A stretch of 64,000 nt of DNA, from assembly GCF_950066645.1 (NCBI RefSeq), contig NZ_CATMFB010000008.1, positions 115,935-179,934 of the forward strand. The letters run 5' to 3'. Below are positions 52,264 to 62,551 of the stretch, piece after piece. Within the stretch, counting starts at the first letter, position 1. Every line of letters begins with the position of its first letter. Position numbers and translations under genes: made by a program. Source of the DNA: an uncultured Thalassolituus sp. Lineage in GTDB: Bacteria; Pseudomonadota; Gammaproteobacteria; Pseudomonadales; Oceanobacteraceae. Under the pieces are notes generated by a model. It was not told the origin of the DNA and searched no databases. It saw nothing but the letters and a program-made list of their open reading frames with translations.

Positions 52264-54519
52264 TCACTGGCGGGTGAAGGTGATCAGCTCTCGGGAGGTT
52301 GTGCCGTCGTTCCATTCGATCCAGAAGGCCGGACCTTCCTGACGCAGTGTACCTGAGGGATTCGTACTGCAGTTTTGCCCGAAGGTGACGAGGTCTGCAC
52401 TGAACAGATTATCATCTCGTGGTTGAACATTCTGAATCTCATTCAGAAAGCTCTGATCCGGATATTTCAGGGCCTCAAATTCATCGGCTGCAGTGTTGAA
52501 GTAGTAGTATTTGTCCTGGTATCTGATGTCACCACTGTACAGTGGAGGCCAGTAGTTATTGCTCCAATCCAGGTTCAGCAGTTGCGGCAGTTGGTATTCT
52601 TTTAACGTTTCGGTGCCGCTTGAGAAACTGGTGAGTCTGATATCCCCTTTCCACTTGATGCTCTCTGTGACGAATACCGTGTCTTTCCAGATCTGATAGC
52701 CTGTTCTGCGGTTTTCTTCTATTTTTGGGAGAAGGGTCGTATTTCCCATTGGTGACCTGACGTACAACGCCATTTCCTGTGGGAAAGTATAAGTGCTCCA
52801 GTCACCTGGTAGCTGATCGGCCATCAGTTGCCATTCTCCGAAATTCCGGTGCAGATACAGTGGCGTGGTAGAGGTACTGAAGGTGTTGAGATCTACCATA
52901 AGAGTATTTCTGTCACCAAATGCTTTCCGTAGATAAAGCACACCTGAATGATCATCATAAACTGCTGCAAAAGGGCCCGAAGAGGGTTCAAAAAGAGAAG
53001 TGCGACTGAAACTGTAGCTGTGCAGCAGCACAGGCGCCTGGCCATAGGCACGGGATTCGAAATTGAGTGTTTGTGTGTAGGTTGCTTCGTCAAAAAAAGT
53101 GGAAACGTAGAGAAGCTCTCCATTGTGCTGTACATCAGCGACGTAGGTATCGCTTCCGCTTGGGGTGTGATCAAGCTCTTCGCCTGTTTCGAGATCCATT
53201 AAAGTATAAACGGATGTCGCAGGGCCATCTGCAGGATTCAGATGGTATCTGATTCTGGCGAAGTCACCGAGTAGCCAGAGAGCGTAGTACGAGTAGTCCG
53301 CATAATCACCTTTTCTGCCCGGCTCGATGCGATGGTATTCGAGAGTGTCAGGGTTGAAGTAGAATGCCCGGTCTTCTGCCATGGTGTTCTGTTGTTTCAG
53401 TGCAATGCTGCCGTATACGCCAGTAGGTAAGGCATAGAAGGGTAACGTCAGCTCGTGGCTATCAGAGCCGTCTTTGTAGGTGACGCGTAATTGTGTTTCG
53501 TAGGTCCCCGTAGCTGAGTTGATTTCTGTAATAGCATATTGGATGACAATATCATTGAATACGACGCCACCGTTGTAGCCCTGTACCAGTGCGTCAAGTT
53601 GCTCTTCACTACCGGTCTGAGTATCACGTCGGTAAAGGAAACCGTCGTCAGCGTAGTAAGAGTAGGCAGTGTCATGGTCAGCTTCGGGTAATAAAACCGG
53701 AGCAGCTTCCTGTGTGATGTAAGCGGCTCCTGAGCGGGTATCAATAGTGAGAGGGGTTGAATCTATTTCTTCCGGAATGCTACAGGCATTGAGGGTGAAA
53801 CCACCGTCTACTGGAAAAAGCTCGTAGTAGCTCACTGAATGTGATGGTGTTGGTTCCCGGTAGTCAACGAAGCGGCCGATCATTGAGTCTGTGTTTATTT
53901 CAATATGTGTCTGTGCGCCTGTAATAGGGTCATCAAGATTACCTGTGCCATTGCCGTAACTGGCGAACCGAAGTTGATTATCTTCACAGGTAACTGTCTC
54001 TGTGACGGTTGTCATAGAGATGTCTTCTCCTGCGTCTGCAGACTGGGAATCGAAGTCAGATTGGGCGCTGCTATAGCCCCAGCGTGAATGCCCGGCGATC
54101 GCCTGTGGATAGGTCATGGCGATTTGTTGAGCGCTTTCGTCCACCTGATAGGTGCCTTCGCTGTAAAAATAGCCTGTGTAATTATCCAGCCACAATATAA
54201 TCCCGATCTGCTCCAGCGTCAGATCTACGCCGGGGAATATCTCGACGTCATTGCCGGTTTGTCCTGCATTCAGCCAGAGTTGCCACTCATCCAGATCAAC
54301 ATATTTTTTCAGCTCGACGGTGCCATCGTCATGAAAAACGTAGTTGGTCTCGATGTAGGTCAACTCATTATCTTCAGTGAACTGCCAGTCAGCCGCTGCA
54401 CATTCGGCAAGAGTATTGAATTCAACGGGCGGTTCTTCAATGGGTTCACCACCGCAGCCGGTCAATATCGCAGAAAAAAGGGTGATTAATGCAGCGGTGC
54501 AGCGCGCGCAACTGTTCAT
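52264..54519 (-). CDS. Large lipoprotein of unknown function, 751 aa
   Basis: Lipobox LTGC (Cys22) after a signal peptide; the mature protein is beta-rich, acidic and contains repeated Tyr/Asp segments (about 720 residues) that look like a beta-propeller or sandwich. No family recognised. The start (ATG 54519) is well positioned. It appears monocistronic, with 161 bp to coq7 and a palindrome at its 3' end. It is likely anchored in the outer membrane. Confidence 0.68.
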   Translation of the reverse strand: MNSCARCTAALITLFSAILTGCGGEPIEEPPVEFNTLAECAAADWQFTEDNELTYIETNYVFHDDGTVELKKYVDLDEWQLWLNAGQTGNDVEIFPGVDLTLEQIGIILWLDNYTGYFYSEGTYQVDESAQQIAMTYPQAIAGHSRWGYSSAQSDFDSQSADAGEDISMTTVTETVTCEDNQLRFASYGNGTGNLDDPITGAQTHIEINTDSMIGRFVDYREPTPSHSVSYYELFPVDGGFTLNACSIPEEIDSTPLTIDTRSGAAYITQEAAPVLLPEADHDTAYSYYADDGFLYRRDTQTGSEEQLDALVQGYNGGVVFNDIVIQYAITEINSATGTYETQLRVTYKDGSDSHELTLPFYALPTGVYGSIALKQQNTMAEDRAFYFNPDTLEYHRIEPGRKGDYADYSYYALWLLGDFARIRYHLNPADGPATSVYTLMDLETGEELDHTPSGSDTYVADVQHNGELLYVSTFFDEATYTQTLNFESRAYGQAPVLLHSYSFSRTSLFEPSSGPFAAVYDDHSGVLYLRKAFGDRNTLMVDLNTFSTSTTPLYLHRNFGEWQLMADQLPGDWSTYTFPQEMALYVRSPMGNTTLLPKIEENRRTGYQIWKDTVFVTESIKWKGDIRLTSFSSGTETLKEYQLPQLLNLDWSNNYWPPLYSGDIRYQDKYYYFNTAADEFEALKYPDQSFLNEIQNVQPRDDNLFSADLVTFGQNCSTNPSGTLRQEGPAFWIEWNDGTTSRELITFTRQ

Positions 54520-54680
54520 ATGACGTCCCTGATCAAGTGGCTTGTTATCACCCGAGCTGATCGGTGAAGCCTGTGTATTTATTGATCAGAGACTATCAGT
54601 CGGGAAAGAGGCTCTTCAAACCACGATACGTGCCAATAGCAGTCACGCCACTGACCGTCGTGTAGTTCAACAATGGCTAC

Positions 54681-55328
54681 CTAAACCCGGTAGGTCGTTT
54701 TGGTCATAACCTTTGACAGAGCGCTCATACCCAGTTTGACGGGCAGGGGAAATCTGAGACCGCCGGCTTCAAGCGCGTGTGTGGCGTGACGTGCTTCGTC
54801 TTCGAGCATCTGCAATAGCACGGCTTTACTTTTTTCATCCTGCACGGGCAGGCTGCTCATGTGGTGAGACAGGTGTTTGCATACCTGCTCTTCAGTGGCA
54901 GCAACAAATCCCAGGCTCATGCGGTCACTGATTTTACCGGCAACGGCACCAATACCGAACGACAGGGCATAGAAAGCGGGGTTAAGGCGGCTGGTGTGGC
55001 TGCCCAGGTCTTTAATACGGTTCTCGCACCAGACAAGGTGATCCACTTCTTCGCGTGCGGCTTCTTCCATGGCGTCACGAACTTCGGGCAGTCTGGCTGT
55101 CAGAGCCTGGCCCTGATACAGCGCCTGAGCGCAGACTTCGCCGGTATGGTTGATGCGCATCAGGCCTGCGGCGTGTTTACGTTCTTCATCACTCATCTCA
55201 GTAAATTCCCGCTGCTCTGCAGGGGAGGAGCGCTCAGCCGTTGCGGCACCGGGCACAAGGGTGCGCAGGGCCTGGTCAGCCTGGCGGATAACCTGATCGA
55301 AGAGGGAGTAACGACGCTTGGCAGTCAT
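54681..55328 (-). CDS. coq7: 2-polyprenyl-3-methyl-6-methoxy-1,4-benzoquinone monooxygenase Coq7
   Basis: Start at ATG 55328 (215 aa); an upstream reading to 55388 adds a non-conserved stretch. Di-iron ligands occur in [30 protein letters not shown] and [15 protein letters not shown], the classical ExxH pattern of Coq7, which hydroxylates demethoxy-ubiquinone in ubiquinone synthesis. Membrane-associated. Confidence 0.94.
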   Translation of the reverse strand: MTAKRRYSLFDQVIRQADQALRTLVPGAATAERSSPAEQREFTEMSDEERKHAAGLMRINHTGEVCAQALYQGQALTARLPEVRDAMEEAAREEVDHLVWCENRIKDLGSHTSRLNPAFYALSFGIGAVAGKISDRMSLGFVAATEEQVCKHLSHHMSSLPVQDEKSKAVLLQMLEDEARHATHALEAGGLRFPLPVKLGMSALSKVMTKTTYRV

Positions 55329-55396
55329 AGTACAGACCTTTAACAGATGACGTGGGGGCATTTTACGTGATCCGGGCGTCAGATGCATGACTGGTG

Positions 55397-57727
55397 TCAG
55401 TATGATTGCGATGGGCGCTTCTGTTGCTGCAGATCGGCGAGTGCTTCGCGCAGGCGCTTGCCGCTGGCGGGTTTAGGAATAATACAGCTGATGCCTGCAG
55501 AGCGGGCTTCACCTTCTACGCTGCTGATACTCATGCCAGTCAGCATCAGCGTGGATGGACGCGGTGAGATTTCATCATCTGCATAGAGCTTCTCTGTCAG
55601 TTGCAGGCCTGACATCACTGGCATGTCGTGGTCGATAATGATCACGTCGTAAGGTTCCTGCAATGAGCACTGGTTGCGCATCATCGCGAGGGCTTCTTTG
55701 CCACTGTAAGTACTGTCTGCCCGGATGCCCCAGCGGCGGAGCTGCTTTTCCAGCACCGAACGCAGGGATGCATTGTCGTCGACAATCAGTACCCGCATGC
55801 CATTCAGCGTGGTGTCGGAGACGTCATCTGCCGTCTGGTCCGGGTCGGGCTGTACTGGCAGGAAGAGTGTCAGTGACGCGCCCTGATTGGTCATGCTCTC
55901 AACGTCCAGAGAGGCGTTCATCTGACGCAGTAGCGCACGCACGACCAGCAGGTTCCAGTATCGCGGATTATTGTCGTCGGTGTTCTGATGTTCGGGCTGC
56001 AGAAGCCGGAACAGCATTTTCAGTTCATCCTGCTTAACGATGGTGCCGGCCAACTGAATCTGCAGTCTCAGTCCCTGCGCCTGACCGCCCCGGTAGTAGC
56101 TGGCCGAGAGCGTAAGTTCGCCGCCTTCTGTGTAGGCAAGCGTACGGGCAAACAGGTTATGCAGCAGAACCTGCAGGCGACTGCGGTCGCCCAGTAAGCG
56201 ATGAGGCACGCTGTCAGAGATATCGACGACCAGTTCCACCTGTTTTCGAATGGCTTCCTGCTGGAAGTGCGCCATGGTTTTGTTCAGCAGGTTTGCGAGG
56301 GTGAAAGGTTTTTCTTCAAGTGTCATTTGTTGCTGGCGGATTTTCGCCAGGTCGGAAAGCTCATCTGCCAGTATCAGCATGTCGCGACTGGCCAGGCGCA
56401 TAGTCTCGATGTAGTCACGCTGTCCGCTGGAGAGCGGCGTGTCGCTGAGCAGCTCGTACATACCGATGATGCCGTTGATGGGGGTGCGCAATTCGTGGCT
56501 GATTTGTGAGAGCAGGGCGGGCGACATACGCACATCACCACTCTGAACGCCGTTGACCGGACGTCGGCGGATACTGATGTCTGCGAGCAACAGGCTGATA
56601 ATCACCAGCATTGGCAGGGCAACGACGATCAGATCATTCAGGTTGTCCAGTGACAGCAGATTCACCGTGTTTAACACGGTCAGTACCAGCCCGCAGGCGA
56701 CTGAAATCGCACCAATCAGCAGGAACTGCTGCGCGTTCTGTTGCTGGCTGCGCCCAAACCAGAGCACGCTGAGCAGGAAGATTTCATTCAGCACAATTGT
56801 GGCGCTGATAATCAGCTCGATGACACCGCTGGGCAGCCAGAACTCGCCAACCGCAATACCCACCTGAATAGCGATCAGGCTGATCAGGCCGACCCGGATC
56901 AGACGCGAGTGCCAGCGTAAACTGTACACAGCGAGCATCTGAGCGATGGCCGACAAGGCGATGGAGAACGTTTCGAGGTTGCCGTTAACGTCCTGCGAGT
57001 ACCCCCAGTACACCCGGAAAATACCTACCCAGGCAGGGATGAAGATCAGGACGCTGATCGCGTAGAGAATCCCTGCGCGGGCGAGCAGGTTGCTGCGCCT
57101 CTGGGCTGACCAGAGGAAATACAGCAGGGCACCAATGATCCAGCCAACGGCGATGCCCGTAACTACGTTGACGCGCTGTTCTGTGTCCACAAAGTGGCTC
57201 AGGCTTTTCACTTCAATGCTGGTCGTCAGCAACGCATCTGTGCGGATACGGATCAGGTAGCTGCGGATCTCTTTGCCGGGAATATGCAGCTGAAACGGAT
57301 GCGCCTGAGGGAAGGTCCCGAGAAGGTCGTACTGAGTCTGCAGCTGCGGGCGCTCGAGGTCGGTAATATCGTACAGCGACACTTCATCAATATGCGCATT
57401 CGACAGTGTCAGTACGACCTGACGTGGCTGATTGTCCGGGTTACGCAGGCTGAAGCGCAGCCACAAGGTGGCGTCGGTGAGACCGCGTTTGAGAAAACGG
57501 GTGTGGCTTGGGGAAAAACGCAGTGGCACGTCGTTGCGTACAACATCGGTCACACTGAGTTCGGAATTGGGGTCTTCGAATACCGACACGGCTTCGGTAA
57601 TCGGCATATTGAATGGGTCGCTTGGCAGTATCACCGGACCGCTGGCGTGGCTGGCAGAGGCCAGCACGCTGAGCAGAAAAGTAACCAGAAGCAGAGTCAC
57701 ACTCAAAAACTGTCTGCGCACTGTCAT
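55397..57727 (-). CDS. 7TM-DISM hybrid sensor kinase/response regulator with degenerate ATPase
   Basis: A 776-aa protein: signal peptide, periplasmic 7TMR-DISMED2-like domain (residues about 35-185), seven membrane segments (about 190-385), HisKA with [18 protein letters not shown] (His near 411), a HATPase region, and a receiver domain ([14 protein letters not shown] near 643; phosphoacceptor in IIIDHDMP near 697). The HATPase lacks the N-box second Asn ([11 protein letters not shown]) and the DxGxG and GxGLGL boxes ([22 protein letters not shown]). It therefore appears to be a pseudokinase. It is followed by purD after 47 bp. Confidence 0.82.
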   Translation of the reverse strand: MTVRRQFLSVTLLLVTFLLSVLASASHASGPVILPSDPFNMPITEAVSVFEDPNSELSVTDVVRNDVPLRFSPSHTRFLKRGLTDATLWLRFSLRNPDNQPRQVVLTLSNAHIDEVSLYDITDLERPQLQTQYDLLGTFPQAHPFQLHIPGKEIRSYLIRIRTDALLTTSIEVKSLSHFVDTEQRVNVVTGIAVGWIIGALLYFLWSAQRRSNLLARAGILYAISVLIFIPAWVGIFRVYWGYSQDVNGNLETFSIALSAIAQMLAVYSLRWHSRLIRVGLISLIAIQVGIAVGEFWLPSGVIELIISATIVLNEIFLLSVLWFGRSQQQNAQQFLLIGAISVACGLVLTVLNTVNLLSLDNLNDLIVVALPMLVIISLLLADISIRRRPVNGVQSGDVRMSPALLSQISHELRTPINGIIGMYELLSDTPLSSGQRDYIETMRLASRDMLILADELSDLAKIRQQQMTLEEKPFTLANLLNKTMAHFQQEAIRKQVELVVDISDSVPHRLLGDRSRLQVLLHNLFARTLAYTEGGELTLSASYYRGGQAQGLRLQIQLAGTIVKQDELKMLFRLLQPEHQNTDDNNPRYWNLLVVRALLRQMNASLDVESMTNQGASLTLFLPVQPDPDQTADDVSDTTLNGMRVLIVDDNASLRSVLEKQLRRWGIRADSTYSGKEALAMMRNQCSLQEPYDVIIIDHDMPVMSGLQLTEKLYADDEISPRPSTLMLTGMSISSVEGEARSAGISCIIPKPASGKRLREALADLQQQKRPSQSY

Positions 57728-57774
57728 GTCTGGTTACTTTCCCTGTCTGTATGCCCTGACGGGCGTTAGATTGC

Positions 57775-59061
57775 TTAGCTCTTTTCGCGTGCTACTGCAC
57801 GATACCCGATATCAGAGCGGCAGAACATGCCTTCCCACGAGACCAGTTTCACAAGCTCGTACGCCTGTGCCTGAGCTTCGCTGACGCTGTTACCCAGAGC
57901 CGTCGCACAAAGCACGCGGCCACCGGCAGTCACTACTTCGCCTTTGTCGTTCAGCTTAGTACCCGCGTGGAAGACTTTGCGGTCGGTGCCGTCGTTCTCT
58001 GGCAGAGAGATAACATCGCCTTTCGGGTAATCAGCCGGGTAGCCGGCAGCGGCCAGAACAACACCCAGCGATGGGCGTGGATCCCACTGGGCAGTTTCGC
58101 TGTCGAGTTTGCCCTCGAGAGCCGCCAGACAGTGCGCCACCATATCGGACTGCATACGCAGCATGATTGGCTGAGTTTCTGGATCACCGAAGCGACAGTT
58201 GTATTCGATCACCTTAGGTGCGCCAGACTCGTCGATCATCAGACCCGCGTACAGGAAACCTGTGTAGTCGTTGCCTTCAGCAGCCATACCTTCAACGGTC
58301 GGCATGATAACTTCGCGCATGATGCGTGCATCGATTTCTGGTGTCACAACCGGCGCAGGGGAGTATGCACCCATACCACCTGTGTTCGGGCCAGTGTCTT
58401 TATCGCCCACACGCTTGTGATCCTGACTGGTGGCCATTGGCAGTACGTTTTTGCCATCGACCATGACGATGAAAGACGCTTCTTCGCCAGCGAGGAATTC
58501 TTCAATTACAACACGACAGCCGGCTTCACCAAATGCGTTACCAGACAGCATGTCTTTTACGGCTTCTTCCGCTTGTTCCAGTGTCTCGGCAACGATAACG
58601 CCTTTACCCGCAGCCAGACCATCGGCCTTAACTACGATAGGAGCACCTTTCTCGCGCAGGTAGGTGAGTGCTGGTTCAACTTCGGTAAAGTTCTGGTATT
58701 CCGCCGTAGGGATCTGATGGCGAGCCAGGAAGTCTTTAGTGAAGGCTTTGGAGCCTTCCAGCTGCGCAGCGCCTTTTTTAGGGCCAAAGATTTTCAGGCC
58801 AGCGGCTTCAAACTGATCAACCACGCCGTCCACCAGAGGTGCTTCCGGACCAACAATGGTCAGACCGATGTCATTTTCTTTCGCGAAGGCTTCCAGAGCA
58901 TCGAAGTCCAGTACGTCGATGGCGACGTTTTCGATGTTTTCTTCGATGGCGGTGCCAGCGTTGCCTGGTGCAACGAATACTTTTTCAACCAGCGGAGATT
59001 GTAACGCCTTCCAGGCCAGAGCGTGCTCGCGACCACCGGCCCCAATAACTAATACTTTCAT
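57775..59061 (-). CDS. purD: Phosphoribosylamine-glycine ligase PurD
   Basis: Start placed at the ATG at 59061 (428 aa) rather than the TTG two codons upstream. ATP-grasp enzyme: MKVLVIGAGGREHALAWK opening, KADGLAAGKGVIVAE, and NCRFGDPETQPIM with the metal-binding Asn/Glu. It forms GAR in purine synthesis. Purine genes purH and purD are 342 bp apart on the same strand, separated by two structured repeats. Confidence 0.96.
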   Translation of the reverse strand: MKVLVIGAGGREHALAWKALQSPLVEKVFVAPGNAGTAIEENIENVAIDVLDFDALEAFAKENDIGLTIVGPEAPLVDGVVDQFEAAGLKIFGPKKGAAQLEGSKAFTKDFLARHQIPTAEYQNFTEVEPALTYLREKGAPIVVKADGLAAGKGVIVAETLEQAEEAVKDMLSGNAFGEAGCRVVIEEFLAGEEASFIVMVDGKNVLPMATSQDHKRVGDKDTGPNTGGMGAYSPAPVVTPEIDARIMREVIMPTVEGMAAEGNDYTGFLYAGLMIDESGAPKVIEYNCRFGDPETQPIMLRMQSDMVAHCLAALEGKLDSETAQWDPRPSLGVVLAAAGYPADYPKGDVISLPENDGTDRKVFHAGTKLNDKGEVVTAGGRVLCATALGNSVSEAQAQAYELVKLVSWEGMFCRSDIGYRAVAREKS

Positions 59062-59102
59062 TGCCAAATCTCTTGTTATGGCCCGGTCTTAAATCCGCCA
59101 TA

Positions 59103-59179
59103 GCAGCGTTAAAAATTTTATCAAAATGCTCACTTAGCCCACTAAGCTCCGCTTTTTCCAAAATTTTTGCCTTGCTCTG
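59103..59179 (+). repeat. Structured repeat copy 1 (between purD and purH)
   Basis: Outer arms AAAAATTTT (59111-59119) and AAAATTTTT (59160-59168). Core TGCTCA, inner stem CTTAG-CCCA-CTAAG, then CTCCGC, and a TGCCTTGC end. It matches copy 2 in opposite orientation in the segments GTTA, TTTTATC, ATGCTCA, CTCCGC and TGCCTTGC. Confidence 0.75.
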
Positions 59180-59297
59180 ACGAATTTAATCTCCGGGCTT
59201 CGGCTAAATGGTTTTCGTAAAAACCAAATTTAAATTCTTTAACAATGCACCGCTAAAACTAAAGCTATATGTACGGTGCAGAAGCGTTATGAGCGAT

Positions 59298-59383
59298 GCT
59301 GTGGCAAGGCATTTTTTGTCGAGGCTGCGGAGTGTAGTAGTCCTACATGAGCATGCCGAGATAAAAAATAACACCGCCACAGC
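59298..59383 (-). repeat. Structured repeat copy 2, inverted
   Basis: Outer stem GCTGTGGC / GCCACAGC (59298-59305 / 59376-59383), ATTTTTT / AAAAAAT pairing inside. Read on the minus strand the core is TGCTCA, inner stem TGTAG-...-CTACA, then CTCCGC and TGCCTTGC. The inner stem sequence differs from copy 1 while pairing is kept. Confidence 0.75.
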
Positions 59384-59403
59384 GAGCGCAATAGCTTCCT
59401 TAA

Positions 59404-61035
59404 TCAGTGACGGAAGTGGCGCATACCCGTAAACACCATCGCGATTCCAGCTTCATCGGCGGCCGCAATCACTTCCTCATCACGAATCGAACCACCCGGC
59501 TGGATAATCGCTTTAATGCCTGCTTTCGCCGCATTATCGATACCGTCACGGAATGGGAAGAAAGCGTCGGATGCCATGACTGCACCTTCTACCTGCAGAC
59601 CCGCATGTTCCGCTTTAATCGCAGCGATACGTGCAGAGTTTACGCGGCTCATCTGGCCTGCGCCCACACCGACGGTCTGACGATCTTTGGCGTACACAAT
59701 CGCGTTCGATTTAACGAATTTCGCAACTTTCCAGGCGAAGATCAGATCGTTCAGTTCAGCTTCGGTCGGCGTGCGCTTAGTGACGACTTTCAGGTCGTCG
59801 GCAGTAATCATGCCGTTGTCGCGATCCTGAACCAGCAGGCCGCCGTTCACACGCTTGTAGTCGAAGGCTGCAGCGCGTTCGGCTGGCCATTCGCCACACT
59901 CGAGCAGACGAACGTTTTTCTTCGCTTCAACGACTGCAGCCGCCTCAGCGGAGACTTTTGGTGCAATGATGACTTCAACAAACTGACGATCCACGATGGC
60001 TTGTGCCGTTTCACCGTCCAGTTCTCGGTTGAAGGCGATGATGCCGCCGAATGCCGATTCGCTGTCAGTCGCGTAGGCCAGGTCGTAGGCTTTGCGGATG
60101 CCGCCTTCGTCTTCTGGCACCACAGCCACACCACATGGGTTAGCGTGCTTCACGATCACACAGGCGGGTTTGGTGAATGACTTCACGGCTTCCAGTGCGG
60201 CGTCAGTGTCAGCCACGTTGTTGTAAGACAGTTCTTTGCCCTGAATCTGTTTCGCTGTTGCGATAGACGCTTCCGCAGGGTTTGCTTCAACGTAAAACGC
60301 CGCTTTCTGATGCGGGTTTTCGCCGTAACGCATTTCCTGAACTTTGTGGAACTGGCTGTTGAAGGTCTGCGGGAATGCCAGACGGTCATCAGTGCTCAGT
60401 TCGTCAGCAGACTGGTCGATGGTACCAAGGTAGTTGGCGATCATGCCGTCGTAGCTTGAGGTGTGCTCGAACGCTTTCAGTGCCAGTGCAAAACGGGTTT
60501 TGTAGCTCAGGCCGTTAACCTTGTTCAGGTCGTTCAGCACCATGCCGTAGTCAGAAGCGTTCACCACGATGCCAACGTAGGCGTGGTTCTTCGCTGCAGA
60601 GCGCACCATGGTCGGGCCGCCGATGTCGATGTTTTCAATGGCCAGTGGCAGGTGACAATCTGGCTTAGCGACAGTTTCTGCAAACGGGTAGAGGTTCACC
60701 ACCACCAGGTCGATTGGGTTGATGCCGTGCTCTTCCATGACGCTGTCGTCCTGGCCGCGACGGCCCAGAACACCACCGTGAATTTTCGGGTGCAGGGTCT
60801 TAACACGACCGTCCATCATTTCTGGGAAGCCAGTGTAATCAGATACTTCAATCGCTGGGATCTGGTTGTCGATCAGCAGCTTGTAGGTGCCACCAGTCGA
60901 CAGGATTTCAACGCCAGCGGCGTGCAGTGCCTGGGCGAATTCAACGATACCGGTTTTGTCAGACACACTGATGAGTGCGCGGCGGACCGGAGTGATATCG
61001 GCGGGAGTCTCGTTTGCAGGGATATGAGTGCTCAT
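59404..61035 (-). CDS. purH: Bifunctional AICAR formyltransferase/IMP cyclohydrolase PurH
   Basis: A 543-aa enzyme for the last two steps of IMP synthesis. The N-terminal cyclohydrolase ([31 protein letters not shown]) is followed by the transformylase domain ([10 protein letters not shown], with the catalytic Lys-His). The start is ATG 61035. The fis/dusB transcript ends just upstream at a terminator. Confidence 0.96.
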   Translation of the reverse strand: MSTHIPANETPADITPVRRALISVSDKTGIVEFAQALHAAGVEILSTGGTYKLLIDNQIPAIEVSDYTGFPEMMDGRVKTLHPKIHGGVLGRRGQDDSVMEEHGINPIDLVVVNLYPFAETVAKPDCHLPLAIENIDIGGPTMVRSAAKNHAYVGIVVNASDYGMVLNDLNKVNGLSYKTRFALALKAFEHTSSYDGMIANYLGTIDQSADELSTDDRLAFPQTFNSQFHKVQEMRYGENPHQKAAFYVEANPAEASIATAKQIQGKELSYNNVADTDAALEAVKSFTKPACVIVKHANPCGVAVVPEDEGGIRKAYDLAYATDSESAFGGIIAFNRELDGETAQAIVDRQFVEVIIAPKVSAEAAAVVEAKKNVRLLECGEWPAERAAAFDYKRVNGGLLVQDRDNGMITADDLKVVTKRTPTEAELNDLIFAWKVAKFVKSNAIVYAKDRQTVGVGAGQMSRVNSARIAAIKAEHAGLQVEGAVMASDAFFPFRDGIDNAAKAGIKAIIQPGGSIRDEEVIAAADEAGIAMVFTGMRHFRH

Positions 61036-61060
61036 AGGGTACTGTTTTCTAAGCGGTTAA

Positions 61061-61086
61061 AAATAGAAAAAGCGGCTCAGGGCCGC
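61061..61086 (-). terminator. Rho-independent terminator downstream of fis
   Basis: On the minus strand GCGGC-CCTGA-GCCGC (61086 to 61072) is followed by TTTTTCTATTTTT. It separates the dusB-fis transcript from purH. Confidence 0.85.
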
Positions 61087-61104
61087 AGGTTCTGTTGGCG
61101 TGCT

Positions 61105-61422
61105 TCAGAGCATGCCGTACTGTTTCAGCTTCTTGCGCAGGGTGCCACGGTTAAGGCCGAGTACGATAGAAGCTTTGGTCTGGTTGTCGCGCGTGTAGCG
61201 CATAACAGTTTCCAGCAAGGGGGCTTCGACTTCTGACAGAACCATGTCGTACAGACCGGCGATGTGCTGACCTTCCATCTGGTCAAAATAGTTTTTCAGT
61301 GCGTACTCAACACTGTCGCGCAGGGTCTGCGTCGCACCCGTAGGGATGCGTAATTGCTGGTTTGTCATGTCGGAGGAGTCTGTCACTGTGTCAACCTTTC
61401 TCAGTAAAGCTTCTGTGTTCAT
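61105..61422 (-). CDS. fis: DNA-binding protein Fis
   Basis: A 105-aa nucleoid protein. [20 protein letters not shown] and [20 protein letters not shown], then KKLKQYGML, match the C-terminal helix-turn-helix of Fis nearly residue for residue. The N-terminal extension is slightly longer than in E. coli (98 aa). It overlaps dusB by 4 nt, the usual arrangement. Confidence 0.96.
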   Translation of the reverse strand: MNTEALLRKVDTVTDSSDMTNQQLRIPTGATQTLRDSVEYALKNYFDQMEGQHIAGLYDMVLSEVEAPLLETVMRYTRDNQTKASIVLGLNRGTLRKKLKQYGML

Positions 61423-62405
61423 GCTGCTGCATCCTTATCTGTTGCTTTGCCCCTGAAGTGCTCTGCCACTGCAGCCAGTTGGGCAGATGGGCAATCCAAT
61501 TGATTAAACGCTTTGCGGAAGCCGTTGCCGGGCTGCGTCTGCAGGTACCAGCTGACGTGCTTCCTTGCGATGCGTACGCCCAGGTACTCACCGTAGAATT
61601 CGTATAAAGAGCGGAGGTGGCGGACCAGAATCGCCTGAACCTCATCGAGCTCTGGCTCGGCCAGGAGTTCTCCGGTATTCAGATAATGAACAATTTCTCG
61701 GAAGATCCATGGTCGTCCCTGTGCAGCCCGGCCAATAAGAACGCCGTCTGCTCCTGTGTACTGCATAACTTCAGCGGCCTTCTGCGCTGAAGTGATATCA
61801 CCGTTGGCGAACACCGGAATGCTGACGCTTTGTTTCACGTCGCGGATGGTGTCGTATTCGACAGTGTTGCCATAACCGCAGGCGCGGGTCCGGCCGTGTA
61901 CCGCCAGTGATACTATGCCTGCCGCTTCTGCCATCTCGGCGATACGGATTGCGTTGCGCATGTCGGGTGACCAGCCAGTGCGGATTTTCAGACTGACCGG
62001 CACATCCACGGCTTCAACGACCGACTGCAAGATATCTTTCACAAGAGGTTCATCGCGCAGTAACGCAGAACCGGCAGCCTTGTTGCAGACTTTCTTCGCC
62101 GGGCAGCCCATGTTGATGTCGATAATCTGGGCGCCATTGCTGACGTTGAATACGGCACTTTCGGCCATTACCAGTGGGTCGCCACCGACAATCTGAACGG
62201 CAATTGGCTCGGGTTCACCGCTGTGATCCAGGCGCAGCTTTGATTTGCGGGTGTTCCGCAGATCAGGGTTGCCTGACACCATTTCGCCCACCACCAGGCC
62301 AGCACCAAGCTCTCGGCACAATTGCCGGAAGGGGCGGTCGGTGACTCCTGCCATTGGAGCCAGAACCACTGGGTTCGGAAGCGTGTAAGGGCCAATAGCA
62401 GGCAT
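61419..62405 (-). CDS. dusB: tRNA dihydrouridine synthase B
   Basis: A 328-aa FMN enzyme. [20 protein letters not shown] near residues 16-35 and [18 protein letters not shown] with the catalytic Cys near 108 mark the Dus family; dusB-fis linkage identifies DusB. It reduces U17 or similar in tRNA. Start ATG 62405. Confidence 0.95.
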   Translation of the reverse strand: MPAIGPYTLPNPVVLAPMAGVTDRPFRQLCRELGAGLVVGEMVSGNPDLRNTRKSKLRLDHSGEPEPIAVQIVGGDPLVMAESAVFNVSNGAQIIDINMGCPAKKVCNKAAGSALLRDEPLVKDILQSVVEAVDVPVSLKIRTGWSPDMRNAIRIAEMAEAAGIVSLAVHGRTRACGYGNTVEYDTIRDVKQSVSIPVFANGDITSAQKAAEVMQYTGADGVLIGRAAQGRPWIFREIVHYLNTGELLAEPELDEVQAILVRHLRSLYEFYGEYLGVRIARKHVSWYLQTQPGNGFRKAFNQLDCPSAQLAAVAEHFRGKATDKDAAA

Positions 62406-62468
62406 GGAAGACTGGTGCCTTCTGGTTAAAAAGTGTGCGATGAAAAAGTTGCGGTATGATACTCATAA

Positions 62469-62489
62469 CCCCCTTCTGAATAAAGGGGG
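62469..62489. other. Hairpin between DUF3426 gene and dusB
   Basis: Perfect 7-bp stem CCCCCTT / AAGGGGG with a 7-nt loop. It could be the 3' end of the DUF3426 transcript; no T-run. Confidence 0.45.
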
Positions 62490-62551
62490 AAATGTGCAGA
62501 AAATGTTCAGATTTCTTGCTACGTTGGTCTTGTGTTCGCCGGCCTGATCCG

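Noticed and set aside
57967..59004. Long open frame on the plus strand opposite purD (345 codons)
   Set aside because: It is antisense to a clear purD, has no recognisable motif and unusual Cys/His/Phe content typical of shadow frames.
59407..61236. Two long plus-strand frames opposite purH
   Set aside because: They mirror purH codons and show no protein family signal.
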